The notes under the pieces: model-generated
Told to the model about the DNA's origin: nothing
Database searches by the model: none
What the model saw: the letters and a program-made list of their open reading frames with translations, nothing else
Source: a virus
Virus record (IMG/VR): IMGVR_UViG_3300030104_003973
Location: 1 to 27,016 of that record
Direction: 5' to 3' (one strand)
DNA length: 27,016 nt
Shown here: in pieces, positions 10,977 to 18,501 of the stretch
How positions within the stretch are numbered: position 1 is the stretch's first letter
How the letters are laid out: each line of letters opens with the position of its first letter
Made by a program: the position numbers and the translations under genes

Positions 10977-12487
10977 GTTATATAGGACAACATTTACCAC
11001 CTGATGCTTTTCACGGTTTTACAACTGACACTTTTACAGGTGATGGCAGTGCAACAACTTTTACATTATCAAAAGCACCTTTCTCAGAAGACAGTTTAAT
11101 AGTTGTTGTAGACAACGTAATACAACAACCAACAACAAACTTTACAGTATCCGGCACAACACTAACGATAGTTGGCACAGCAATAGTGTCTGGTATTAAA
11201 GGTTATGCAATACACACAGGCGGTGCATTACCGATCGGCGAAGCATCAGGTTTATCTTCAAACATACTTACAAAACAAACAGACATTGGCGCAGCAATTG
11301 TTGACGCTGATTTATTTTTAGTTGACGATGGAGCAGGAGGCACGCTTAGAAAAGTGACTGCCTCAAGAATTAAAACATATGCTGGCACTGATCTTGACGC
11401 TGCAGTTACTATTAATGATTCAGGAGCGGCGGTAGATTTTAGAGTTGAAGGTGACACAAAACAAAATTTACTTTTTGTAGATGGTAGTGCGGACAAAGTA
11501 GGCATTAACACTAATGCCCCTGATATGTTTTTAGATATTACCGGAACTGTAGATGCTGGTGGAGGCAGTGATGAAAAACTACAACAATGGAATATTAATT
11601 CTGATAATGTAAAAGCTGAAATAGAATATTTAGATGCAAGTGCCAACAGAGGATATGCCATCGGCACAAGCTCTCAACATGATTTTTTTATACGTACTCA
11701 CGACACTATTAGATTAAAAGTACATTATGGTGGTGATATAACTATAGGTAGAACTGCTGCTGATCTAACAGTTGCAGGAATTAGTTTAGAGGCTGCTGGT
11801 ACAGGCGGTTTTGTAAGAGACAATGGTCCTTGTGTTATAGCCAACAGATTATCCAATGACGGTGAAATTATTAGAATTGTTCAAGACGGAACAACTGAAG
11901 GAACTATTTCAACTAGTGGTAGCACTGTTTCTTATAATGCATTTACTGGTTCTCACTGGTCAAGACTTGCTGATAACTCTAAACCAACAATTTTGCGTGG
12001 TACTATTATGGAATCATTAGATAGTATGATAGATTGGTACCAAGCTGTAAATTCTGATGGAACTGTTAAAAAAGAAATAGCTTTACCTAATGGTAAATCT
12101 GTTGGTGATGCTGTAACATTTACACATTATGGCACTGAATATACAGGTGTGTATGCTAAAGAAAATGATGTAAAACACGTTCACTCTAAAATATCAACTA
12201 CAGCTGATAGCACTAGAGTTTACGGTGTATTTCATTGTTGGGGTTATGACAATATTGATGATGTAAACGACATGGAAATAGCACAAGTTGGAACATATAT
12301 TATAAGAGTAAATAAAGACGTAACTGTAGCTGCTGGTGATTTACTTGTATCAAATGGTGATGGCACAGCTAAAAAACAAGATGATGATATTATAAGAAGC
12401 AAGACAGTTGCTAAAGTAAATTCAAATATAAAAGTAGAGACGTACAGTGACGGTAGTTATACCGTGCCTTGTACGTTGCATTGTTAG
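10973..12487 (+). CDS. Tail fibre with possible self-processing C-terminal module
   Basis: A 504-residue protein. Residues 1-85 (MSYIG start, DTFTGDGSATTFTLS, VVVDNVIQQP.TNFTVSGTTLTI) form an N-terminal beta domain shared in outline with the 13797 fibre, likely the virion attachment part. Residues 90-140 include a 'DADLFLVDDGAGGTLRKVTASRIKTY' linker typical of fibres. Residues 150-310 are beta-rich shaft. From about residue 318 comes a distinct module: 'VSYNAFTGSHWSRL', 'KPTILRGTIMESLDSMIDW', 'RVYGVFHCWGYD', 'VGTYIIRVNKDVTVAAGDLLVSNGDG' and 'SDGSYTVPCTLHC'. I associate this with C-terminal intramolecular chaperone/autoprocessing modules of the Peptidase_G2 kind, but am not certain. ATG overlaps the previous stop. 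Confidence 0.75.
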   Translation: MSYIGQHLPPDAFHGFTTDTFTGDGSATTFTLSKAPFSEDSLIVVVDNVIQQPTTNFTVSGTTLTIVGTAIVSGIKGYAIHTGGALPIGEASGLSSNILTKQTDIGAAIVDADLFLVDDGAGGTLRKVTASRIKTYAGTDLDAAVTINDSGAAVDFRVEGDTKQNLLFVDGSADKVGINTNAPDMFLDITGTVDAGGGSDEKLQQWNINSDNVKAEIEYLDASANRGYAIGTSSQHDFFIRTHDTIRLKVHYGGDITIGRTAADLTVAGISLEAAGTGGFVRDNGPCVIANRLSNDGEIIRIVQDGTTEGTISTSGSTVSYNAFTGSHWSRLADNSKPTILRGTIMESLDSMIDWYQAVNSDGTVKKEIALPNGKSVGDAVTFTHYGTEYTGVYAKENDVKHVHSKISTTADSTRVYGVFHCWGYDNIDDVNDMEIAQVGTYIIRVNKDVTVAAGDLLVSNGDGTAKKQDDDIIRSKTVAKVNSNIKVETYSDGSYTVPCTLHC

Positions 12488-12496
12488 GAGCATAAG

Positions 12497-13603
12497 ATGA
12501 GTCAAACAAAAGTAGGAGCACCATTTGTAGAGAACAGTAGACACTTTAGAAATTTTATAATTAATGGTGACATGGAAATATGGCAAAGAGCCACTGCTGC
12601 AACTGCAGTATCAGACGGTTCTTATTCTGCATGTGACAGATGGCATTTTCCTTTTTATGGCACAGATGGTGCGATGACAACTGAAAGAGAAACTTTGTCT
12701 GACGCTGACCAAGCCACAACAGGAATGTATTATTGTAATTTATTAACATGCACAACTGCAGATACAAGTGTTGCAGCAAACTCTATTGTTCAAATGAGAC
12801 AAACAATTGAAGCTCAATTTTGTCAACCTTTTAAATACGGAACATCAGCAGCTAAAACATTAACTCTGTCTTTTTACGCAAAAGCAAATGCAAGCAAAAC
12901 ATATGGTGTCAGTATATGGAAGAGAGACTCAACTGCATATTATTGGTTTCAAGATATAGCTGTTACAACGTCTTGGAAAAAATTTGAAATAGTTATATCT
13001 CCAACAGCTGGTTCAACAAGTTTAATAACAGCTAGTGGTGGAGACATTGTTAATGATAACGGTGAAGGTATTGAGGTTAGTTTTGTTTTAGCAAGTGGTT
13101 CCAATTATCAAGCAACGGCCGACACATGGACAGCAAACCAAGATTTTAACACATCAAGCTTAGATAATTTTTTAAGCTCAACAGATAACACATTTAGAGT
13201 TACTGGTGTTCAACTAGAAATAGGAGACGCAGCCACAGAATTTGAACACCTACCTCATGATGTTCAGTTACAAAGATGTCAAAGATATTATCAAAGATGG
13301 CAAGCTGATCAAACTTATGACCAAATGGGAGAAGGTGCAGCTTGGAGCGATACAGCTTTTATATGGTCATATAGATTATGCCCACGAATGAGAGCACAAC
13401 CTACAGCAGCAGCCACTGGGAATTTTGCTGGTGCTATGGTTGGTAATGATAGAGCTTTATCAAGTATTGCAATCAATAGAACAACAGTTGATGTATGCCA
13501 ATTTACTAGTGCTATATCAGATAATAATGAACAAGGTACACCTGGTTTTTGTAGAGACAACAATGATGGTGATGCTTTTATAGAGTTTAAAGCGGAGTTA
13601 TAA
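12497..13603 (+). CDS. Carbohydrate-binding-type tail fibre/receptor-binding protein
   Basis: A 368-residue protein of a layout very common in phage fibre loci. It opens with 'NFIINGDMEIWQRAT' (residues 19-33), then 'DRWHF', a beta-sandwich to about residue 240 with 'LTLSFYAKANASKTY' and 'TTSWKKFEIVI', and the signature 'VTGVQLEIGDAATEFEHLPHDVQLQRCQRYY' (about 235-265, key parts VQLE.G..AT.FE, C.RYY). The first 250 residues resemble a carbohydrate-binding (CBM/galactose-binding-like) fold. The C-terminal 100 residues vary among phages and probably contact the receptor. Ribosome site TAGGAG upstream. Likely a host-range determinant. Confidence 0.8.
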   Translation: MSQTKVGAPFVENSRHFRNFIINGDMEIWQRATAATAVSDGSYSACDRWHFPFYGTDGAMTTERETLSDADQATTGMYYCNLLTCTTADTSVAANSIVQMRQTIEAQFCQPFKYGTSAAKTLTLSFYAKANASKTYGVSIWKRDSTAYYWFQDIAVTTSWKKFEIVISPTAGSTSLITASGGDIVNDNGEGIEVSFVLASGSNYQATADTWTANQDFNTSSLDNFLSSTDNTFRVTGVQLEIGDAATEFEHLPHDVQLQRCQRYYQRWQADQTYDQMGEGAAWSDTAFIWSYRLCPRMRAQPTAAATGNFAGAMVGNDRALSSIAINRTTVDVCQFTSAISDNNEQGTPGFCRDNNDGDAFIEFKAEL

Positions 13604-13605
13604 TT

Positions 13606-13797
13606 ATGAAAATTTTATTAGCAAAATATTATAAAGATGCAACGGGAACAGGGCAAGTGGTAGGTATTAGAGTTACTACTCCTGAAACTAGCGCAACACA
13701 CATGGTTTCGGTTCCAATAGCAAATGATAATTCAGACTATCAAGAAATACTTGAATGGGCGAAAATAGACGGAAATGATATAGAGGCGGCAGACTAA
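13606..13797 (+). CDS. Small fibre-associated protein
   Basis: A 63-residue acidic protein: 'MKILLAKYYKDATGT', an 'IRVTTPETSATHMVSVPIANDNSDYQEILEWAKIDGNDIEAAD' remainder whose key parts are VP....N..Y.EILEW...GN.I..AD. I recall this short pattern from proteins encoded beside phage fibre genes, where the 'Y.(A/E)ILEW...GN.I..AD' end is constant. Role unknown: a structural adaptor or fibre-assembly helper. It lies two bases after the preceding gene and is coupled to the next by TAATG. Confidence 0.65.
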   Translation: MKILLAKYYKDATGTGQVVGIRVTTPETSATHMVSVPIANDNSDYQEILEWAKIDGNDIEAAD

Positions 13798-15098
13798 TGA
13801 GTTATATAGGAAGAGGTTTACAATCAGGAGCGTTTAGACAACTAGATAGTATAGCATCTAGTTTTAACGGCTCAACAACTGGTTTTACTATGCAGGTTAA
13901 TTCAACCAATGTGATTATGGGTGATGTTAACCAAATACTATTATCTCTTGGTGGTGTTATCCAAAAGCCAGGCACAGACTTTACCGTATCTTCTAGCACA
14001 CTAACATTCACAACGGCCCCCGCTGCAAACACAAGTTTCTTTGCCATACTACTAGGTTCAGATAATGGCGGAACAACGACACCGACTGACTTGTCTGTTA
14101 CTACAGCTAAGATTGTTGATGCTAATGTTACTACAGCTAAAATAACAGATGCTAATATTACAAAAGCAAAACTTGCAGATAGCATAGATGTTTTTGCAGG
14201 GACAGCATTAAGTGCTGCTGATTTAGGTGTCGGTATACATATAAAAACTGCTGATAGTTCCGCAGCAACCCACACTTCTGTTGATGAATTGGTTTTAGAA
14301 AATAATGGTCATTGTGGAATAAGTATTTTATCAGCTACAGACGCAACTGGTAATATATATTTTAACGATAGTGGAGGAATAGCAAGAGGATATTTTGAAT
14401 ATAACCATGACGGTGATGCACTTAGTATTGGTACATCTGGCTCAACTCAAATGACTATTGCTAGTACTGGTAGAGTTACAATAGGTGGTACAAGTACATC
14501 TGGTGATACTTTATTTAATCTTTATTCAGTTAGTCATGCACAAAATGCTATGGCTCACGTTAACTCATCTGATACTGGCACTATACATAATTTAAGATGT
14601 ATAAACGCAAGTGGAACTCTTGTGGGTGGGATAACTAATGATGGTAGCTCTACTGCCTTTAATACCTCATCAGATTATAGATTGAAAGAAAATGTTGAAA
14701 CAGATTGGAATGCAACAACGAGACTAAAACAACTCAAGCCATCAAGATTTAATTTTATAGCTGACGCAGACACAACATTAGATGGATTTTTAGCACACGA
14801 AGTATCAAGCATAGTGCCTGAAGCAATTAATGGTGATAAAGACGCAACTGAAACTAAAACAAATGTTGTTATAAATGCTGATGGCCACTTAATAGATGAA
14901 GGAATTACAGAAGCTAAATGGACTGCAGGTAAAGTTGAAGATGAAGAAGGATATACAAAATACCCAACTGATTCAACTTGGGTAGCTAGTAAAGTTATTC
15001 CTGTGTATCAGGGTATAGACCAATCTAAACTTGTACCATTGATGGTGAAAACCATACAAGAACTAGAAGCAAGAATTAAAACATTGGAGGACGCGTAA
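13797..15098 (+). CDS. Tail fibre with C-terminal Peptidase_S74 chaperone domain
   Basis: A 433-residue fibre. Residues 1-90 (MSYIG start, SFNGSTTGFTM, VIQKPGTDFTVSSSTLTF) parallel the N-terminus of the 10973 fibre. Residues 95-130 hold three 'TTAKI.DAN' linker repeats. Residues 150-285 are beta shaft with 'TGRVTIGGT'. From residue 291 comes the S74 intramolecular chaperone signature, SSDYRLKENV, containing the expected Ser292-Lys297 catalytic pair, then LKQLKPSRFNF, GFLAHEVSSIVPEA and the closing helix LVPLMVKTIQELEARIKTLE. By analogy with endosialidase and T5 fibres, the last ~140 residues should trimerise, fold the shaft and be cleaved off at Ser292. The domain appears intact. Confidence 0.88.
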   Translation: MSYIGRGLQSGAFRQLDSIASSFNGSTTGFTMQVNSTNVIMGDVNQILLSLGGVIQKPGTDFTVSSSTLTFTTAPAANTSFFAILLGSDNGGTTTPTDLSVTTAKIVDANVTTAKITDANITKAKLADSIDVFAGTALSAADLGVGIHIKTADSSAATHTSVDELVLENNGHCGISILSATDATGNIYFNDSGGIARGYFEYNHDGDALSIGTSGSTQMTIASTGRVTIGGTSTSGDTLFNLYSVSHAQNAMAHVNSSDTGTIHNLRCINASGTLVGGITNDGSSTAFNTSSDYRLKENVETDWNATTRLKQLKPSRFNFIADADTTLDGFLAHEVSSIVPEAINGDKDATETKTNVVINADGHLIDEGITEAKWTAGKVEDEEGYTKYPTDSTWVASKVIPVYQGIDQSKLVPLMVKTIQELEARIKTLEDA

Positions 15099-15117
15099 TG
15101 TTAGGAAAGGAAGAACC

Positions 15118-15285
15118 ATGGACGAAAAAACAACCCAATACGTTAACAATTTAATTAGATTGTTAACGCAGCAAAGAAACGAAGCAATGGACTTAAATGC
15201 GAAGTTGCAGGTCGAGCTTGCTATGGCTAAAGCTGAATTAGCAGAAGCTACTAAAAAGGACGAAGAAACAAAAGAGGATAAATAA
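15118..15285 (+). CDS. 55-residue coiled-coil protein
   Basis: ATG at 15118 with a purine-rich ribosome site (AGGAAAGGAAG, 15103-15113), ending at TAA 15283-15285. The product is a single long helix: 'TQYVNNLIRLLTQQRNEAMDLNAKLQVELAMAKAELAEA' with hydrophobic residues at heptad spacing, then an acidic Lys/Glu tail. It resembles short helical proteins that accompany phage fibre genes. Role unknown; it could trimerise with a fibre or act as an assembly chaperone. Coupled to the next gene (TAATG). A competing 18-codon frame from ATG 15098 has no protein-like features. Confidence 0.68.
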   Translation: MDEKTTQYVNNLIRLLTQQRNEAMDLNAKLQVELAMAKAELAEATKKDEETKEDK

Positions 15286-15524
15286 TGGCAACAGAACTCT
15301 GGTCACCAGTATACATTTTAGAGGCGATCAGTACTGACGTTGCCGGAACTTTTGAAACTTCTGGTTTCGGAATGGTGGCTTTTGGTGTATCATCGTTTGG
15401 TGGCACACCTGACGTCGGCCGTGAATTTTGGTCCGCTATTAGTACATCTAGTACAACTGAATCATGGTCAGCTATCAGCGCCACAGGGACAGGCGAATCG
15501 TGGTCTGAGGTAAGTACCGCATAG
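15285..15524 (+). CDS. Small Ser/Thr/Trp-rich virion-type protein
   Basis: A 79-residue protein with 'ELWSPVYILEAIST', a Gly/Phe-rich middle ('FGMVAFGVSSFGG') and a C-terminal triple of short repeats: 'FWSAISTSSTTE', 'SWSAISATGTGE', 'SWSEVSTA', each W-S-x-(I/V)-S. Such W-containing mini-repeats are seen in small phage structural proteins, where they may stack as beta turns. No family is recognised. It is translationally coupled to the preceding coiled-coil gene and sits directly before a conserved virion protein. Confidence 0.65.
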   Translation: MATELWSPVYILEAISTDVAGTFETSGFGMVAFGVSSFGGTPDVGREFWSAISTSSTTESWSAISATGTGESWSEVSTA

Positions 15525-15533
15525 GAGATTTTT

Positions 15534-15956
15534 ATGGCAATAACACAAGCAATATGTAATTCATTTAAAGAAGAGCTACTCGAGGGTACGCATGATCTTG
15601 ACGGTCATACATTAAAGTTGGCTCTTTATACATCGAGTGCAACACTTGGAGCAACAACAACTGCTTATTCAACAACTAATGAATCAAGTGGTACAAACTA
15701 CACGGCAGGTGGAGCAACGTTATCAAGTGTAACGGTCGCTTCTTCAGGGTCAACGGCCTACGTTGATTTTGCCGATGTATCTTTTTCAAGTGCAACTATT
15801 AGTGATGCAGCCGGTGCATTAATTTATAATTCATCAGCGAGCAACAAAGCTATTGCAGTCATTGATTTTGGTGCAAAAAAGTCAGTAACAAGTGGAACAC
15901 TAACAATATCATTACCGGCAGCAGCAGCATCAACAGCTATTATAAGGATTAGTTAA
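15534..15956 (+). CDS. Conserved phage virion protein (beta-sandwich)
   Basis: A 140-residue protein beginning 'AICNSFKEELLEGTHDLDGHTLKLALYTSSATLGATTTAYSTTNESSGTNYTAGGATLSSVTV', of which the key parts IC.SFK.ELL.G.H, LALYTSSATL.A.TT.Y..TNE.SGTNYTAGG.TL are shared with a very widespread phage structural family. It continues with 'TAYVDFADVSFSSATISDAAGALIYN' and the ending 'VIDFGAKKSVTSGTLTISLPAAAASTAIIRI'. It is usually encoded near tail and fibre genes; the exact position in the particle is not known to me. TAGGAG ribosome site. The next gene begins immediately after its stop. Confidence 0.8.
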   Translation: MAITQAICNSFKEELLEGTHDLDGHTLKLALYTSSATLGATTTAYSTTNESSGTNYTAGGATLSSVTVASSGSTAYVDFADVSFSSATISDAAGALIYNSSASNKAIAVIDFGAKKSVTSGTLTISLPAAAASTAIIRIS

Positions 15957-17468
15957 ATGCCTTTAACTAAAATGAACATACAGCCTGGGGTGTTTAAGGA
16001 CGATACAGTTTACTCGCAAGAAGGTAAATGGGTAGATTCTGAAAAAATACGTTTTATGAAAGGTCGACCTGAAAAAATTGGTGGTTGGGCAAAACTAGAT
16101 TCAGACAATATTGCAAGTGGTGTGGTTAGAGCATTGCTTCCTTTTCGCGGACAAGTAGCAAATAACAAAAGATATATAGGCATTGGCACACATAGTCATT
16201 TTTATTTGTATGACGATGGTGCGGGTAGTTACATAGACATTACTCCTGGATCAAATTATACAGCCGGCGCACAACATACAACGGTCAGTTCAGGTGTGTA
16301 TACGTTTGCTGGTATATGGACATTAGATACGTTTGGTGAAGATTTAATTGGAGTTAATAAAATAGGTGGCAAGTTATATAAACTTGATTTAAGTGCATAT
16401 CAAGGTGATGCATCGACTAACGCAGCAGTGGTTAGTAATGCACCGTCATCGGTCAACGGTGTGGTGGTCAATCAATCATCAAGGCAAGTTGTATGTTATG
16501 GAGCACACGATGGCACATCTAATGCACCCATGCGAGTAGCTTTTTCTGATATAGAAGACATAACAGATTGGACACCAACGTTAGATAACTTTGCTGGAGC
16601 AATTGAACTACAAGGTGGTAATTTATTACTTGGAGGTATTAGAACCAAAGGACAAATTGTTCTTTTCTCTGACACTACTGCTTTTTCTATGACGTTTGTT
16701 GGTCAACCTGACGTGTTCCAATTTCAAACACTAGCTGAAAACGCTGGTATTGTTGGACCAAAAGCATGTGTCGAACATAACGGAACAGTATATTGGATGG
16801 GTAATGATGGTTTTTATGCATACAATGGACAAGTACAACACATACCTTGTCCAGTTGAACGTCATGTATTTGATAATTTAACTAAACAACAAAAATTAAA
16901 ATGTTTTGCAGGATTAAATGCAAAGTTTAATGAAGTGTGGTGGTATTATCCAACAGGAGATACTGATGCGTCAGATGACATTACTAACTATGTTATATTT
17001 AACTATGTAGAACAGTTATGGTCTGTTGGTACATTGGTAAGAGGGGCATGGGCACCAGAAGGTATTTACGATAATCCGCTTGCAAGTTCTGTGGCTGCAT
17101 CAACATCTTATATATACAAACACGAATCAGGAACGGACGATGAAAGTTCTGCAATTACATGTTCAGTTACATCAGGTGACATTGAGATAGATACTGACGG
17201 CAATCAGATAATGTACGTACGTGATTTTATTCCAGACTTTAAAGACCAAGCAGAAGATGTAACTGTAACTTTAAAATTTAGAGATCATCCAAACGGAACA
17301 CAACGAACAGAAGAAACTATTACATCAGCTACGTCTACAACACATGCAAGCCTGCGCGCACGTGGGCGTCAAGTATCGTTAGTTGTATCTAGTGCGGCTA
17401 CAAGTTCGCATTGGAGATTAGGTGATTTAAGATTTAATATGCAACCAGATGGAGAACGCAACACATGA
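15957..17468 (+). CDS. Phage stabilisation / tail nozzle-like beta-propeller protein
   Basis: A 503-residue protein with the N-terminal pattern 'IQPGVFKDDTVYSQEGKWVDSEKIRFMKGRPEKIGGWAKL' (key: PG......Y...G.W.D..K.RF..G.PEKIGGW), repeated 'GI(G)THS.FYLYDDGAGSYIDITP'-type blades and '(V)EHNGTVYWMGNDGFYAYNGQVQ' towards the middle. This is the layout of the phage stabilisation protein family (P22 gp10-like, comparable to tail tubular protein B/nozzle of T7-like phages), which seals and extends the tail below the adaptor. Length is normal. The C-terminal 90 residues form a beta domain (DVTVTLKFRDHPNG). The stop overlaps the next start (ATGA). Confidence 0.8.
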   Translation: MPLTKMNIQPGVFKDDTVYSQEGKWVDSEKIRFMKGRPEKIGGWAKLDSDNIASGVVRALLPFRGQVANNKRYIGIGTHSHFYLYDDGAGSYIDITPGSNYTAGAQHTTVSSGVYTFAGIWTLDTFGEDLIGVNKIGGKLYKLDLSAYQGDASTNAAVVSNAPSSVNGVVVNQSSRQVVCYGAHDGTSNAPMRVAFSDIEDITDWTPTLDNFAGAIELQGGNLLLGGIRTKGQIVLFSDTTAFSMTFVGQPDVFQFQTLAENAGIVGPKACVEHNGTVYWMGNDGFYAYNGQVQHIPCPVERHVFDNLTKQQKLKCFAGLNAKFNEVWWYYPTGDTDASDDITNYVIFNYVEQLWSVGTLVRGAWAPEGIYDNPLASSVAASTSYIYKHESGTDDESSAITCSVTSGDIEIDTDGNQIMYVRDFIPDFKDQAEDVTVTLKFRDHPNGTQRTEETITSATSTTHASLRARGRQVSLVVSSAATSSHWRLGDLRFNMQPDGERNT

Positions 17469-17581
17469 TTACTGAAGAAAAAAAATGTTTTAAGTGTGGT
17501 AAAAAAATTAGAAATAATAGTGACACTTGTGAACCGCTTGAGTGTTTTAATATTACAATAAATTTTAAAAACAAAGAATAA
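17465..17581 (+). CDS. 38-residue Cys4 zinc-finger-like microprotein
   Basis: ATG at 17465 overlaps the preceding TGA (ATGA); the stop is TAA 17579-17581. The product contains 'KKCFKCGKKIRNN' and 'DTCEPLECFNIT', giving cysteines at residues 8, 11, 22 and 27, i.e. C-x2-C-x10-C-x4-C. The C-F-K-C-G-K-K knuckle is typical of a zinc ribbon, so metal binding is likely; a target (nucleic acid or protein) is not evident. It is small enough to be missed by automatic calling. Its place between nozzle and virion genes could mean a structural accessory or a transcription/translation modulator. Confidence 0.66.
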   Translation: MITEEKKCFKCGKKIRNNSDTCEPLECFNITINFKNKE

Positions 17582-17583
17582 AT

Positions 17584-17763
17584 ATGTCTGGAAATAGATT
17601 TAATAGATTACCTGTATCAAATGCAACAGAACTTATACAATTAAAAAATGATTTAAATATTTTGTCAGGAGCATTAGAAAGAGAATTTTTAAAAGCAGAT
17701 AGAGTAATAACTGAAGACGATATGCTTGACTCTACTGCTCAACTTACTTGGTTTTTTGAATAA
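17584..17763 (+). CDS. 59-residue helical protein, unknown
   Basis: ATG at 17584, two bases after the previous stop; ends TAA 17761-17763, overlapping the next ATG (TAATG). The product has a short polar start (SGNRFNRLPVSNA), a helix with heptad-type leucines (TELIQLKNDLNILSGALEREFLKADRV) and a tail with 'DDMLDSTAQLTWFFE'. No family is recognised. Coding-like composition and coupling to both neighbours support reality. The upstream ribosome site is weak, so expression may depend on re-initiation. Confidence 0.62.
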   Translation: MSGNRFNRLPVSNATELIQLKNDLNILSGALEREFLKADRVITEDDMLDSTAQLTWFFE

Positions 17764-18461
17764 TGGCACAACAATTTAAAAATAAAATTTTTACAATAGA
17801 TACAACGGGAAGTAATGTAGACGCTATAACTTGCCCTGCTGGAAAAACAATTGTTATAAGAAACATATTAATATTTAATGGTAATGCAGCTACAGCGACG
17901 CAAAGTTTATTTTTTATTGATAATTCGCAAAGTTCTTCTACAGCAAATTTGTTTGGTGATACTTATACAATTTCTGCAGGCGGAAACACTGCTTTTACTT
18001 ATAGATGGGTGCTTGAAGAAAACGATAAAATACAAATTCAAACTAATAAAAATGCTCAAAGATTTTCAATTCATTATGTTGAAATAGATAAATCTGCAGG
18101 CACACAATATAAAATGACGTCAGTAAGAAGCACGACAGAAGACTCGTACGTTTTGTTATTAACTGTTTCTACAGGACATACTATGATAGTGAAGAATATA
18201 GCATTAAAAAATTTATCAGGAAGTGACGCAACAGCTAGTTTACGTTTAGTAGAAGCCACTACAAATACATATGTTCCCATAACAGAGGGAACACTTGAAG
18301 ACGATACCGTTTCTGGAGACAGTGAATTTGATTATTTTATAAGCACAAACACTATAGTATTAGAAGCAGGAGATTCTTTACAGTTTCAACTATCAGAGCA
18401 ACCTTGGACGTCAACTGTGCATTATATGGAAATACCTGTTCCACAAATTAGAGGACAATAA
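17763..18461 (+). CDS. Virion protein with duplicated beta domain
   Basis: A 232-residue protein made of two similar halves (about residues 1-110 and 114-226). Each has a start of the form 'K..(F/S)........(V/S)....(L/A)(T)CP.G.T..(V/I).NI.(I/L)(F/K)N.....ATASL/QSLFFID', a middle 'T(I/L)......G(N/D)..F.Y......LE..D.(I/L)Q.Q', and an end '(V)HY(V/M)EI'. The two 'HY.EI' strands (about residues 103-107 and 219-223) mark the ends of the halves. The pattern also resembles the single-domain 10148 product. Likely a beta-sandwich virion component; role unknown. TAATG coupling upstream. Confidence 0.7.
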   Translation: MAQQFKNKIFTIDTTGSNVDAITCPAGKTIVIRNILIFNGNAATATQSLFFIDNSQSSSTANLFGDTYTISAGGNTAFTYRWVLEENDKIQIQTNKNAQRFSIHYVEIDKSAGTQYKMTSVRSTTEDSYVLLLTVSTGHTMIVKNIALKNLSGSDATASLRLVEATTNTYVPITEGTLEDDTVSGDSEFDYFISTNTIVLEAGDSLQFQLSEQPWTSTVHYMEIPVPQIRGQ

Positions 18462-18501
18462 TGATTGAAAATAACGCAAAATACGATAGATTGGAGAAAT
18501 C

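Noticed and set aside
15098-15154. 18-codon frame starting in the S74 fibre stop
   Set aside because: It has no recognisable features and runs through the ribosome site and start of the better-supported 15118 gene.
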